Below are positions 30,718 to 43,113 of a stretch of 64,000 bases of DNA, piece by piece. The stretch is from positions 1,018,734 through 1,082,733 of the forward strand of contig RPFO01000115.1 in NCBI GenBank assembly GCA_009746045.1. Reading direction: 5' to 3'. The notes beneath the pieces were generated by a model. The model had not been told where the DNA came from. It did no database searches and was given only the letters and a program-made list of their open reading frames with translations. The position numbers were made by a program, and so were the translations under genes. The stretch is from Mesostigma viride. Its lineage: Eukaryota > Streptophyta > Mesostigmatophyceae > Mesostigmatales > Mesostigmataceae. Each line of letters opens with the position of its first letter. Within the stretch, counting starts at the first letter, position 1.

Positions 30718-31290
30718 AGACAACCAGCGCAGGCCAGAAATCGGGAGAATCCGGACCATGGTAGCTCGAGCCTGCCGTTATCTTTTCCGCGTTTTCGAGT
30801 CGTTCAGGATGATGAAGATGAATGGTGATGGAAATGTGTATCCTTGTGCATTGAAATTATGGCTGGCTTACGTGTGGAGCGACTAGATGACCTAGACGGT
30901 GGGGCCGGAAACAGCATGCTTGATCAGGGCGTGTGTTTCTAGCCTAACTGGCCGGGAGTGTCTAGTGGTGAGCACCATTGCTGCGATCGCTCTCCCACCA
31001 TTTACGAGGAAATACCCGCAAATGGAAAACCACTGAAAAGGTCTAGCTAGTCAGTCATCACGTTAGCCATGCCATGATTCCAAACGTCCAAGAACTGCAC
31101 ACGGTGCAAAGGCAAAAAGCCGGAGGACAGCACTTTCAAATGTGCGGCGGGAACCAAAAGCCCGCGGATGCCAGAAAACATCGTGTTGCGGCAGCGACGC
31201 GACGATGTGGACAACGAATCCAGTGCCAAGCTCGGAACGGCCGCAAAGGAGATCTGGCATCACAGGGTTCAGATGTGCGGAGATACTATG
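30718..31290 (+). repeat. SINE family-A copy
   Basis: It begins gacaaccagcgcaggccag and carries the A-box-like ggtagctcgagcctg and B-box-like gttttcgagtcg segments, then the same body as 4440-4950 (cgactagatgacctagacgg, ccaaacgtccaagaactgca). It stops near 31290. Confidence 0.75.
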
Positions 31291-31312
31291 CCATGATGAT
31301 CTTACATCCATA

Positions 31313-31475
31313 TTGTAATATTGTATAGCCATGATGATCTTACACCCCATGCCAGGCCCCCCTTGAGCTCTGAGAGATCATGGTGGTGCAGGTGCCTTGG
31401 TGCACCTAGAGCATGCATGTAGTTTACATTTTACCCTTGCAGAAAGTAGCCAAGAATGTATTATTAAAAGCCATA
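31313..31475 (+). repeat. Fragment of ORF1-LINE 3' UTR
   Basis: It matches 11774-11935 with indels (tgtatagccatgatgatctt ... aatgtattattaaaagccat). Confidence 0.6.
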
Positions 31476-31553
31476 TCAAGGAGACAACCAGCGCAGGCCA
31501 GAAATCGGGAGAATACCATATCAAGGAGACAACCAGCGCAGGCCAGAAATCGG
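31471..31553 (+). repeat. Tandem SINE heads, second one split by a hAT element
   Basis: Two copies of ccatatcaaggagacaacca...cagaaatcgg lie back to back. The second resumes at 33032 (gaaatcgggaggtctacgga...) after the inserted transposon. Confidence 0.75.
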
Positions 31554-33031
31554 CAGAGTTCAATTATACGCAATACGCGGTTATACGCGCGGGGTCCGTA
31601 TAATGGATAATACGGTATAATACGGTATTATCCGGAAATTATACGCAAATACTGGATTTCGTCGCTTTTGGGGTTGTTTCATGCATTTTGATATCATTTC
31701 AAGCAGTCCACATGTTTCTGACACTAAATTACACATGGTACATGGGTTGCCACTGCTCAGCAGTGCTTGGGAACACTGGACGTGTAAACCGGGGTTCCCG
31801 AGGAGCTAGATTACCTATGCATTATACCCTAAAAAACAACGCCAAATGAAATGGAAAGATGAAAAAAGCAAAAGAAGTAAGATGGCTATGCTTCCATGCA
31901 AGCAGGTCCTGGGCATCTCCATGTTTCTTGTATGCATGAGGAGCACACAAGAAGAAGGCTGACTTTGGCGAGCAAAACAAGAAATAGTGGCTAGATCTGG
32001 CCAGAAAACCACTTGTTTCGAGATGCTTTTAGCAAGAAAAAACATCGCGTTATCAAGCTTATCATATTTATAAACAATGCCAAGCACTACGTCACTGCTT
32101 TCGATGAAGCATAAGCTAATAGCAGACAAATCTGGTCCAAAATCTGCATGTCGTAGTGGTATTCCCCAACCATCACAAGCCAACAATGCGTAGAGGCAGT
32201 AAAGCAACCAAAAGACAAGCAGAAAACCTCCATTACAGGTCTACGATTATTTTACAATCCACCCAACAACTTGATACAGTACAATGAACACGTGAACAGG
32301 ATAGCACGTACCAGATCAAAACCGCATATTACCTTTCTTGACGGAGCCAGCATGCCCACCTGATGGACGTAGCTGCGAGCCTTTCCTGGCCGTCGTCGCT
32401 TATAAATCATGTAAGGAATAACGTGAAACAGCTATCCGCGTTCAAATGTAGGGGCATTTCCCGCCTATCAACAGTTAGCACATGCACGGTCGCCACCTGG
32501 TTGCTGAAACGAGGTTGCCGCATCGAGCAGAAGGTCGAGACACATCCGCGCACATCCCAGCGCTGCCTGGCCAAGGATATAAGCTTTTCAAGACCTAAGG
32601 ATCATGCCTAAAATGTAAAGCGGCCATGCTCTCGTACCAGTCAGTTTTCTGTATGACTTCAATATTCGGTGCACGGCTGCCCGAGAGGCAAGGGCAGAGA
32701 CCTAAACAGCATGGAGGGTTGCCATGCTCCAGTGTAGCTTGCTTGTAAGATCCTTGTGTCTCACGGTCGCCAAATGTCAACCAGTGGATGGTTTCCGTAG
32801 TGTTTCTAAGTTCCCTTGCTTTCCCGCCTTGGTTCCCGCACGAAAAATTTGGCTGCCGGACCTCGGATGAGCGCGAAAACCCCATTATACGCGCGCTGAT
32901 ACGTGTTATTCGCCGTATTATACGTAAAAATACGCAAATCGTATAAAACGGATAAAATTTATACGCTCGACCTTGTATAACGCGTATTATACCGTATTAT
33001 ACCGTATTATACGGCGTATAATTGAACACTG
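31554..33031. mobile_element. Non-autonomous hAT-type DNA transposon (1478 bp)
   Basis: The left end CAGAGTTCAATTATACGC and the inverted right end CAGTGTTCAATTATACGC match at 17 of 18 bases. The flanks carry the perfect 8-bp duplication gaaatcgg (31546-31553 and 33032-33039). CAG-starting termini with 8-bp duplications are the signature of the hAT superfamily. Both subterminal regions are packed with tacggtataat/cgtattata motifs in both orientations, probably transposase-binding sites. Internal frames (for example 31815-32207 minus) have no transposase or zinc-finger motifs, so the element needs transposase in trans. Confidence 0.88.
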
Positions 33032-33039
33032 GAAATCGG

Positions 33040-33241
33040 GAGGTCTACGGAATCCGGACTATGGTAGCTCGACCAGGGGTGCAGGTTGCCAACCGTTTCT
33101 GGCATGGCCGGGCGGAAACGGAGATTCGGCTGGCGGACATCATCTATGCCGACGACACCACCCTCTTCGAGGACACTGGGCACGTGCAGACGTGGCTTGA
33201 CTGTCGGGCTATCGAGGCCCGGGTGCAGTGGCCGGGCTTAA
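33040..33241 (+). pseudogene. LINE reverse transcriptase fragment (part 1)
   Basis: After a SINE head scrap (to about 33080), the frame reads RFWHGRAETEIRLADIIYAD followed by DTTLFEDTG. This is the catalytic YADD block of a non-LTR reverse transcriptase. It is interrupted at TTAA (33238-33241) by another element and resumes at 34974. Confidence 0.8.
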
Positions 33242-34973
33242 CACGTCGTACGTAACCCTACCTATTTTTAGGACTGAGTTGAACTCAGTCCTAATTTTAG
33301 GACTGAGTTTTTGGGTTTCGTAGAAAATTCGCCCCGGTCAGAGTGTTGGACAAAAAAATTCTCTCAAAATTTGTTCAAATACTACGTGAAAAGACCTTTC
33401 TTGGACATATTTTTGGGATTTTTCAGGGATTTTTTTTTATTTTGTTTGGGCGGCTAAATGTGCGGTCAAAGTACCGGTGGTAAGGGTACTTTTTCACGCG
33501 AAACGCGAGTTCCGGAAATGCACGACCCATGAGCCATGGCGGCTTGCGCCCATGCATGCAGTTTACGTTTGCGGACGATTTATCTGGTCAAACTCAGGAA
33601 GTAGATTTCTTATGTCTTAAAGATGACACAGGCCAAATTTTAGCTCGCGGAGATGCGATTTACCAGGTGTCGGCACTGCACTTGGTGGAAAAAACTGCGA
33701 TCAGGCAGGTTGACGGAATTGATTACTAAAACTGCTTTCCGGCGCAGGTCGAAGGGTTTATATGCTTCTTTCTACTAAGTATCATCCATTTTCGTAGAAT
33801 AAAGTCAGTGGCAGTAAAGGTTTGATGATTTCAAGCACTCTGTCACGTCATGGTTTGTGTGCCGGCAAGTGTCACTTTTGCGGGCACCGCCTGGGCCAAG
33901 GTAACGCCATCCGTGAACGGTAAAGCTGAAATAACGTTACCTCATCATTTCTTGATGTTCTTGAATGAGTTTAAGCTTGCGAGGCGTTGTCAGTTTCGAG
34001 TCTTGATGCGCTTTCTTGACCGTTGCCTGCCCCTCTCTAAAACCCCCTTTTTTGATGATGTTACCAGGCATTTGCCTTACCCTAGTGTAATTGTGCAGGT
34101 TTTTAGGCGCTTAATGGGTTTAAATACCTTCATAGATGTTAGTTCTTCTTTTGCTACGTTCATACTGCATGATTGTGTGGCCATGGGCTGCATCAAGCGT
34201 GCTTTCGAGCTTACACTTGTGAGTGAAAAGTCTTGGTGATAAAGCACTGTCATAATGTGCCAGCAAGTATGTTGGCCATGTCATGGCAAAGCAAAACAGC
34301 TTTAGCCATGTCTATTCTTGTTAGAAACAATTGAAATATGCTTAACCTACCCATCATATTGGTGGTTAAGACTTATAATACAACCCTTTGTAGGTAGGTA
34401 TCCATACCCATTCCCTACGTGCGTGCATAGGCTCTCACACATACTAAGGTATCATATACCTGCAATATGATGATGCAAGCATGTTGTCCTATTATGCTAG
34501 AAGGGAAATGAGTTGATTGGCATGGTTGGTTGCCACGGTGGTGTGTAGTATGACCGCACTTACATGCTAGCGTTTTGCTAGCAAGGCCCAGTCCTATTAT
34601 AGGACTGGCAGTATTTTCTGTGTTTCAGGCAGTGCCTGTGGCCAAATTGAGTCCAGTTTTTTTCTACAGGTCAAGAACTATATTTTTTACATGCCTATAT
34701 TTTTTAAACATGCATATGGAATTTATTCAATTTTTCCCAATCGTGCTTCCACACAAAAATGCAAAATCGCGAGTAAGGGTCCACACCCCAGTAAAATTAT
34801 ACATGATTTGGTCAATGTATGATTTTTTATGCATATGCCCAAGCGTTAGCATGATATTGAGTGCTATTATGCATATCAAACATATGGGGTACCCCCCTAC
34901 CCTTACCGCTACATGATCTCAAAGTTGGCATACTCAGTCCTATTTTTAGGACTGAGTTTGCACGTACGACGTG
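33242..34973. mobile_element. TTAA-flanked DNA element, piggyBac-like termini (1732 bp)
   Basis: The inverted ends CACGTCGTACGT (33242) and ACGTACGACGTG (ending 34973) are perfect and bordered by TTAA on both sides (33238-33241, 34974-34977). Removing the element and one TTAA rejoins the LINE. Just inside each end are hairpins built from TAGGACTGAGT and ACTCAGTCCTA, and another such hairpin lies at about 34589-34611. TTAA duplication is characteristic of piggyBac transposons. Two internal plus frames (33529-33729; 33850-34239, 129 codons) show no transposase motif, so it is probably non-autonomous. Confidence 0.75.
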
Positions 34974-35420
34974 TTAAGAGGCCGGTCAGCAAGAAGACAG
35001 AGGCCCTGGCGGTTGGGCTCACCCACCCACCGCCACCCCTCTTTCTCCTTGACGACTCTCTCGAGATTCCTGTATCGGGACCATGTCAAGCTGCTGGGCA
35101 GCCGGCTTCCCAGCTGCGAGGCTGATGTGGACCACCGCATCTCCCTTGCCTGGCACGCGTTACGCCAATATTACCGGGCCCTGTGGCGCAAGCCCCTGGG
35201 CAAGATCGAGAAACAGGACCTGTTCAAGGTCCTCGTCCTTCCTGTCCTTACGTATGGGGCTGAGACGTGGACCCTCACCGCCGACCTGGCCCGCAAGCTA
35301 GACGGCGCGGTCACCAACATGTTGCGATCCATTTTCAGAGTAGGATATGCTGCTCATGTCCGCAATGAGGACCTGTACCTTCTTGGCATGCCATATATCT
35401 CCAGTGCTCACCATTAAGTA
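34974..35420 (+). pseudogene. LINE reverse transcriptase fragment (part 2)
   Basis: The frame (with shifts) reads RPVSKKTEALAVGL, then CEADVDHRISLAWHALRQYY, then KQDLFKVLVLPVLTYGAETW followed by TL and [14 protein letters not shown]. This is the post-catalytic region of RTE/jockey-like LINE reverse transcriptases. It stops near the CATC array. Confidence 0.8.
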
Positions 35421-35496
35421 GCGGCGCCTGCAGCTAGTAGGGCACCTAGCTCGCACCATGCAACCAGGTAGACACCTCACGTGGCCCCCTACTAGC

Positions 35497-35634
35497 CATC
35501 CATTCATCCATCCATCCATCCATCCATCCATCCATCCATCCATCCATCCATCCATCCATCCATCCATCCATCCATCCATCCATCCATCCATCCATCCATC
35601 CATCCATCCATCCATCCATCCATCCATCCATCCA
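35497..35634. repeat. (CATC)n array, left part
   Basis: About 34 units. It is continuous in sequence with the arrays at 49056 and 58123 once the two LTR elements are removed. Confidence 0.93.
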
Positions 35635-36161
35635 AGTTATTCTAGGACTTCAGGCCTATACTATCAGTACACGTGGCGTTGTCCCCGTCTCCCAAGTGGG
35701 ATACGGACATGGACGGTGGTGTAGTACACTGGACATATCTCTACTAGGGTTTAGATCCGCACGTGCCATATTGGGCACGTGGGTGCTAGATATTAGCACT
35801 GAGATATGTAGGGCACACGCACGTGGGTATTCACGTGGTAGGGTTTATGAGCTGTGATGCAGACCACAAGGTGGTTGCAGTGCTAGCAGTCCTGTACGGA
35901 GGTCCTAGGGGAGGTCCAGGACCATCCACGTAGTGCTGTTAGGCAGTCGGTGCCTGTGGGCATCGTATCAGTCCTAGCTGGAGTAGATCTAGCTGGACGG
36001 AGCCAGCATCTCATTGGTTAGCACTAGTGCAGGATAGCTAGGTTACCCTAACCTACGTGCCCATGCAAGCCAGGTTGGCATTGAAGCTTGCATGGATTGA
36101 TATATGCCAGCCATTGCATAATCCAACACACGTTCGCATCCATTGCACGAGTGCTATAACT
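35635..36161 (+). repeat. 5' LTR of copy 1
   Basis: Aligned with 48534-49055 and differing by a few small indels and substitutions. Its end is set where the two copies diverge. Confidence 0.9.
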
Positions 36162-36210
36162 TGCATTTATAAAAACTCTCACAGTTTTTATACTACTCCA
36201 TTCTTTTAAA

Positions 36211-37875
36211 ATGTCGAACGTTTCTGATCGCGAGGGCTCTTCGGAGTCAAGCCTGTCCCCATCGTCCGGAGATTTGGACTACCGGGCGGCAGTGCGGGGC
36301 CGGCAGGGTAGGGGTGATCACGCTGGCAGCGATGCCGGCAGTGGTCGCTCGTCTTCGGACGAGGACCCGCGGTACCTGGATCAGCTGGCGGCGAAGCCGC
36401 CGATATACAATGTCTGGCGTCCCAACGCACCACCGGCTGAAGGGCAGCCCACGGCACCCGAGCTGGTTACGGGGCCGGGGAGGTTGGTGCAGGTGCTGGG
36501 GGATATCCCGTCGGATGGATACGACGAGGACGAAGACCTAGTCGATCTTGAGCTGCCTGAGGACAGGGAGCAGAGAGAGGCGATGCTCCGCCGGGAGGCA
36601 GAGCGCCTTCGGCAGGAGGCCCAGCTCCGCAGAGAGGTGGAGCAGCAGCGCGAGCTGGAGGCTCAGCGCGAGGCTCAGCTGCGGGCGGAGACTGAGATAG
36701 ACAGGACAGCCCGGGTGCTCGCGGAGCGGCAGCAGGAGCGGGATCGCGTGGCCAGGGCAGGCCTGCGCGCGGAAGGTGCGCGCGAGGCGCCCCCCTACGT
36801 TCTCCGCAAGAAGAACGAGCTCTTCACCTTTGCGCACAGGCGCACAGCGCGCAACTTTCGGCGCAGGCTGGGGATGTATTGCAGGAGACAGACTCCTCGG
36901 TGGAGATGCAGCCAGGAGATCAGGGTGAGGTGCTGGTTCTGATGGACCCGGCTATGGTCGAGGCCGAGCGACTGGCCAAGATCGAGTACACCAGGCATTG
37001 CCAGCGGAAGGCGAAGCGGGCGATGGTGCGGTCCATGGCGGAAACAGTTTGGCTAGGGAGCGTGCAGCCAGGGAGGCGCAGCATCGGGCGCTGCGGCGAC
37101 TTGAATCGTGCGAAGGCGCACGAGGCGACGGAGAAGACCCGGCGTCATCAGGCGCGTCTGGACGCGGCCACGAAGAGGTCGGAGGCGGCACTGGCAGCAA
37201 TGGTGGGCCCGGCGAGGAGGGAGCAGGAGGCCAGGCTGGCAAGGAAGAGCAGGCGGAACGCACGTGCCCTAGACAGGCGCATGCGAAGGAGGAGAGGGCT
37301 CTGCGCAGGTATCAGGAGGCGGCCAGGACCTGGGCTCTGCAGGGAGAATTCGGAGACGCAATCCGTTTTGAGCGTGGTCTGGCGCCACATGAGCCGCTGC
37401 CCGAGGACGCGGTACTGGACTTCATGCGCACCCCGCGCAGCGAGCAAGAGCCCAGCGAGGAGCGGCCTTGTTAAACGCGCGTGAGCGTGTTCGCGCTGGT
37501 GCAGACACACCCCACCCCCCACCGGCCCCACACCCAAACACACTTTGCAGACCGACACGGACCTGGAGCTGGACCGCATCGCTGCACTACTCCACCAGGA
37601 GCTGGACGCAGCGGAGGCCAACCCGACCAAGCGGGCGCGGGCAGCAGAGGCAGTAGAGCAACTGCTGAGGGCCGCCAAGCGGGTCCGCCAAGGAAAGTGG
37701 CAGGAGGGGTGTGGACCATCGTCTACGCCCCAGAGGTCGCATCCAGAGGAGGATGGTGACGAGGGGAAGGACGGGGGAGCACCAGGGGGAGGGGCACCAG
37801 CAAGCATGCACCGGGGGTATGGCGGGCGGCAGCAACGCTGGAGCGACAACCCAGCAGCAGCAGCAGCCACAGCAT

Positions 37876-37907
<32 letters not shown>

Positions 37908-38641
37908 GCAGCATCAGCAACAGCAACCGCAGCAGCAGCAGCAGCAGCAGCAACCTCAACCACAAGCGGCTGTCGCTGTACCACAGCGACCCAGGTTTGA
38001 TGCATCCCGTAGGGAAGATAGGATTACCTTCCCAGGTCTAGCTGAGGGATTTGTGCAGGAGGATGCACTTGAGTTTCTTTTCAAGATAGAACATTCCTGG
38101 TCCCATGATAACATCCGTGATTGGTTTCCTGCTCTTAGGGTGTCTAACACGATCCACCAATCTGCACCTAGCATAAAACAAATGGTCAGATGTATGAGAG
38201 GAGGGCCAGCACACCTGGGGCTGAGGAGGTGCAAATCTTCACAGAATTCATAGCAGACCTAAAAGGGCTGTTGACCAAGGGGGAACACCTGCAGGCTCTC
38301 AAGGGGTTCAACTGGTTGGCCTCGTACAAAGTCAACAAGTCTGACTACGTACGTGACAACAAACAGTATGTCCTGTACATAGACAGGGACGAGGAGTTGA
38401 AGAAACTCAACTCTAAGTACCTGATCCATCAGTGGCTCACCAAAGCTGAGCTGGACAAGAACACCAATGCAGTTCTGCTGGCTGGCCTTAAAGACAAGTG
38501 GGATGATTTTAGGGGGGCCATGTTGTTCATTCAGCAGAGCCTAGAACCCTTCTCAACTGTCAAGGAACCCAAGGTTAACAAGGTCCAAGGGGGGGTGGTC
38601 AGGACGGTGCAGGTCCTAGCAGGAAGAAGCTCATCAAGGAG
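36211..38641 (+). pseudogene. Gag region of LTR copy 1
   Basis: ATG at 36211 opens a frame to 36942 with an acidic N-terminus (DEDEDLVDLELPEDREQRE) and a long Glu/Arg/Gln coiled coil. The coding sense then continues in other frames. A CAG-rich Gln/Ala tract lies at 37850-37960. The capsid-like block is ITFPGLAEGFVQEDALEFLF, later FTEFIADLKGLLTKGEHLQA and VLLAGLKDKWDDFRGAML (to 38560). The same block order is seen in copy 3 (KNWFGSLMQGDFYHQSSSQI; YGAFRWVEEYRVTSVDYVAE). Several frame changes mean no single Gag protein can be made as read. Confidence 0.65.
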
Positions 38642-41600
38642 GTGGTAGCTCAGGTCAAGGCGGTGTTCAAGGGTCCCCAGCAAGGTAAGAAGGCAGGGGG
38701 GTCATCCAAGCAGCAGGGGAAATCAGACAAGGGGGGAAAGGGGAACCCAGGCAGTAAGGCAGGGCCCTCCCAGGGGCCTAGTCAGAAAGGTAAGCCTCAT
38801 GACTCCACCCTGTACTGCACCAGGTGCTCATGCAAGGGGCATGAGAGGGATGATTGCTGGAAGGGCAAACCCGAACTTGGATCTGATGTGGATGTGTGCC
38901 CAGGTTGCTGGGAGCCCCGCCACCCGTTACCTGCAGGGGGACGCTGCAACAAGCCCAGGAAGGGAGCCTCGACGGGGCGCCCCACAAAACAAGCCAGCAC
39001 TCAGGACGACTGTAAGTCTCCTGTACCCTGGTTTCTCAATGGCCGTGTACCTTCTATTTGCTCTGTGTTGCCTGACAGTGAGGAAGTGGATTGGGACCTG
39101 GCTTATGACATGACGTTAGCACAGGTGGCCCAAGATCCCACTATAGCCTCCTTAGATGCAGCAGCAGATAAGGTTATCTCCTATGCCAGGTTAGCCCAAC
39201 AGCTACACAAGGCAATGGGGCATGAGGCAGTGGCAGAAAGGCTGGCCAACAAAATTGATGGCCGTGACCTGGAACAGATGTGCAGGCATGTCAGGAAGCA
39301 CTGTGAAGCGTGCCAACTGCATGCACCTAAACCCAAGAGATGGCATGTGGCCACCCCACCACTGGCTAGAGGAAAGCTAGTAGGGGATGTGATACACCTG
39401 GTGAAGGACACGGTGTATTACTTGGTCCTAAAAGATGCCTGGTCTAGGTTTGTGGTGATAGAACCCTTGCCAGGCATGGCCAATGAACAACTGCACAGAG
39501 CCCTGCTGATTGCACTAGCACGGTATCATCCTCAGGAAAAATTAATGCTGGATCAGCAGTTCACGTGGATACAAGATTATCCTGATCTGCCCAAGATAGA
39601 CATTGCTGGGGCTCAAGATCATGAACGCCAGGGGATGATTGAACGTACCATGCGTGCTATCAGGGACCTCATAAAGAAAAATGAGTCCAGGACAGCAGAG
39701 TCTGGGAGCTATGCTGATAGGACAGCGTGGGCAGCTGAGGTGTGCAGAACTCTGAACACCAAGCCCCTCATGTCTTCTCCTTTTGGTGAAATCACATCAA
39801 TTGGCCTGCAATCAGGTAGCTACTCTCAGGAGGTACTAGACCACTACAACACGCAAAGGCAACACTTGGCCAAGTTGCTGGCAAAAAAGGATAAGAGTAA
39901 TGCCAGGCCTGTGTTTGAAGTGGGGGATCAGGTACTCTACTATAGGGAGGGGGAAGGGAACAAAGCCCACTCTGGTAGATGGCATGGTCCAGCTGAAATC
40001 ATCAGGTTGTCAGAAACAGGTGACACGGTGACTATTCAGCATCACAGAGAGCGAATGGTTGGCAAGCATAGACTGAAGCTTTATTACCCTCCTTTGGCAG
40101 ACGTGTCAGGGGTAGAATTCTTGGACATGGATTCAGAGCCTCAGTCTGGTGGGTTGGTCTCACCCAGTGAATTGGCTAGGGACATAGCTGATGCAAGCAA
40201 CACAACCATAGACGCTCCTGTGTTCCTCAGTGGTGCAGCCCCACCACAGCCCACTGGTCCAACTGGGCAGGAGGAACGTGCACTGGATGAGCAGCAGGTC
40301 GCTCCTCCCTCATCTCAGGAACAGCCACGCGAAGCAGCAGATCCTGTTGTCCCCAGGAATAAATTTGCTGAGGCTCTAAAAGCTCTACATAGAGCACACA
40401 CTGCCAAGGCACAAATGGCAGCAGGTGCAGCACAAGTCAATGCTGTGGGTGAATCTAACCAGGATCCCAGTATTCTGGCAGTAGACACACAGGCACAGGT
40501 GAGCATCATCAGTGCACAAGCTGTATCTGGCCTAAGTCTGCAACGCTCGCCCTGGGCTAGAGTGTCAGATTTTTCAGGCAAAACAAAAATGGCAGTCAAA
40601 GGCCAAGTGCTAATTCCCATTCTGGGTGTGCCCACTCCCTTCCAGGTAGTAGAGGGCTACAAGGGGAATGCACTGCTGGGGGAACCATTTGTCTCATACC
40701 CTGGAGTTGTCATCTCAGCTGGGAGGTTGAGCGTGACTGGGGTGGGGCAGGTCACCCTGGACCATTTCAAAATTCCTTTAACACAGATCAGTGATGGCCT
40801 GGAAGCAGCCATCAATGCTGTCAACATAAAATACCTCCCAGGTCAGGAACCCTGTGTTGATTCCCTCATTCATTCTCAGAAGCTACACCCCTCTGCGTTT
40901 GGGCTTGGTAGATGGGACATAGCGTCCATGTCTCCCTTGTCCTATGATGATGTGGTCAAAGACTGTCAAACGCAGATTGGTTTTCTGAAATGGATGGAAG
41001 CCTTTAACAGGGCTAGAGAGGAATGGGTTTGTCCTGATCCACGTAGTAAGTCCCAGGTACCACCTGTAACACCGATTGAGGCACTGCCACAAGGGGCCAG
41101 AAAGCTCAGACTGAAGTTTGTCTGCAAGCATAAACCCCAGGCAGATGGGACACCTCCCATTTTTCATGCCAGACCTTGTGTCACGGAGTTCAGGGGCTCC
41201 ACTGAGCTAACAGAGGCTGAACTGTATACCCCTGGTATTCAGCAGACGTCTCTTAAGGTCCTGTTGGCCACTTTCCTTCACCATCTGAATGCTGGTAAGG
41301 ACTACGTGTGTAAAGCCACTGACATTAAGCGTGCCTTCCTTAAAGGCAACCCTGACATAGCCCAAAAGGTGTGGAGGGGTCAAGTCTATGTGGTAAACAC
41401 TCCCAAAGTCTGGTGGGGACATCAAGGAACCTCATCTAAGGCCTAACTTGGGGGTAGAAGGGCTTCAGTCAGCACCTAAAATTTTTAGGCTGTCTGCCCA
41501 AGAGGTCTTCCTGAAGCTGGGGGCCCAGTATGATGATATTGACCCTTGTTTCTTCACCATCCCTCATCCTGCTGGTATGATGATGTTTGTGTGGCATGGG

Positions 41601-42253
41601 GATGATCAGCTCATTACTGGTCCCAGGGCAGCTGTGGAGGATTTCATTGCTCAAGTGTCTGCTAGCTTTGAATTAGGCAAGCAGCTGGAGCTGGGGAAAG
41701 ATCCTGTCAAGTTCTGTGGCATCATTCTGAACCTGTTTAAGGAGCAGAAGGAGTGGGTGTGTTCTCTCAAAGCATCCCCTGAGTATGTCATGTCTTGCAA
41801 AGATGTTCTCCCTCTGACATCACTTGATCTCTGTCCCACTATTAGGGGTAAGCTAGGTTGGCTGTGTGCCACTTGTGCTCCTCATCTGGCAGTGGTCAGC
41901 AGAGTGGACGATGATGTCCTCATGGAGGTAGGGTCCAGGGCTATTAAACAGGTGTTGCATGATGGCCCTCCCCTTATTCTTCATGCTTTGGATCTGTTCC
42001 AACCCATCCACATCACATGCATGATGGACAGTTCCATGGAGTCACGGGTAGTCACTAAGGTACAAGCCAGAGAGGCAGGGCTATTTATGTTGTCTAACCC
42101 CACTGGCAAGCAATCTTTGGTTTCCTGGTTCAGCAGACTCCACAAGCGCAAGGCAGTCAGCAGCAATGTAGCAGAATGCCGTGCTGTGGTCTCAGCTGTG
42201 TTGCATGCCAGGTACTTGAACCATCTGCTGGTGTGGTTGCAGCATCAGGCTGG
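38642..42253 (+). pseudogene. Pol of LTR copy 1 (integrase, protease-like, RT, partial RNase H)
   Basis: A frame from 38642 to 41446 covers the zinc knuckle (CTRCSCKGHERDDC), the integrase HHCC and core (LMLDQQFTW...DHERQGMIER), and an SH3-like tail (FEVGDQVLYYREG...RWHGPAEII). Then come the retropepsin-like ILAVDTQAQVSIISAQ with NALLGEPFVSYPGV and the reverse transcriptase start (CKATDIKRAFLKGNP). A frameshift near 41412 moves the rest (GVEGLQSAPKIF, FVWHGDDQLITGP, MDSSMES) into the frame 41448-42266. Copy 2 interrupts it at 42253. The missing RNase H end is at 47897-48154. Confidence 0.85.
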
Positions 42254-43113
42254 AGTTAGGAAATGAGAAATGAACGACGTGGTATATTGCTTGAGAACAC
42301 TGTGTGCTGAGAGCAATGAATTGCTTGGTTCATTAGAAAATAGGTTTACCCTTTATCAACGTTCCTCTCACCGGCTGCGCCGCCAGTGACCGTTGGGTGC
42401 AGACCGTTGGCCCGAGGCCACACGATGACAGGTAGCAGTCTGGTCACTGCATCGTGCGATCACAGATCAATGCACGCTGCAGTACGGTCCCTATCTAGGA
42501 TACTCTAGTACCGTCCAATGACAGGACACTACGTATACTGGGTACTGACATCTGTCACGTATACCTCAGTACCCAAAGTACCTATCTAGGGAAACGTATG
42601 CGACTCGACTAGCATTCCTATCTGCATAGCCCACGTGGTATTTATATTCACATACCAACGTAGGTTTACAAGGCTTATTCATACGTTGTATTCACAATGC
42701 CTTTGAGACTTAGTCTACAGCAAAGCCTGGAGACTAACTCCAGTATTGTTTTATTATTTATTTCTTGATGCAGGTCTGCACCCCCAACATTATTGTTATT
42801 GTTTTTAAGTTGATTAGGGGTACAAAAGAGACATGGCTGGTTGAGCCAGGTTGGTTACAGCTGGCTGTTCTGGCCAGGTGTTATATTGCACATTAAATAA
42901 GGTGTACACAGCTGGCTGGTTTGGCCAGTTACTGAAGCACACATTAAGTAAGTGGATACAAAGCTTGTGTCCTCAAGCTGCAAATGGATACAAATCTGAC
43001 CTAGCCAGCACTCACACCCCACAACGAATGTGTTGAATTTTATGGCGCCCAGCAGCTATCGCTGTGGTAAGGGGGTGTGGTGGTTGTGTACTGTGCTATG
43101 GCCAGTCATTTAT

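Noticed and set aside
31815-32207. Possible gene inside the hAT-type element
   Set aside because: 130 codons without recognisable domain or splice evidence; left as unassigned interior.
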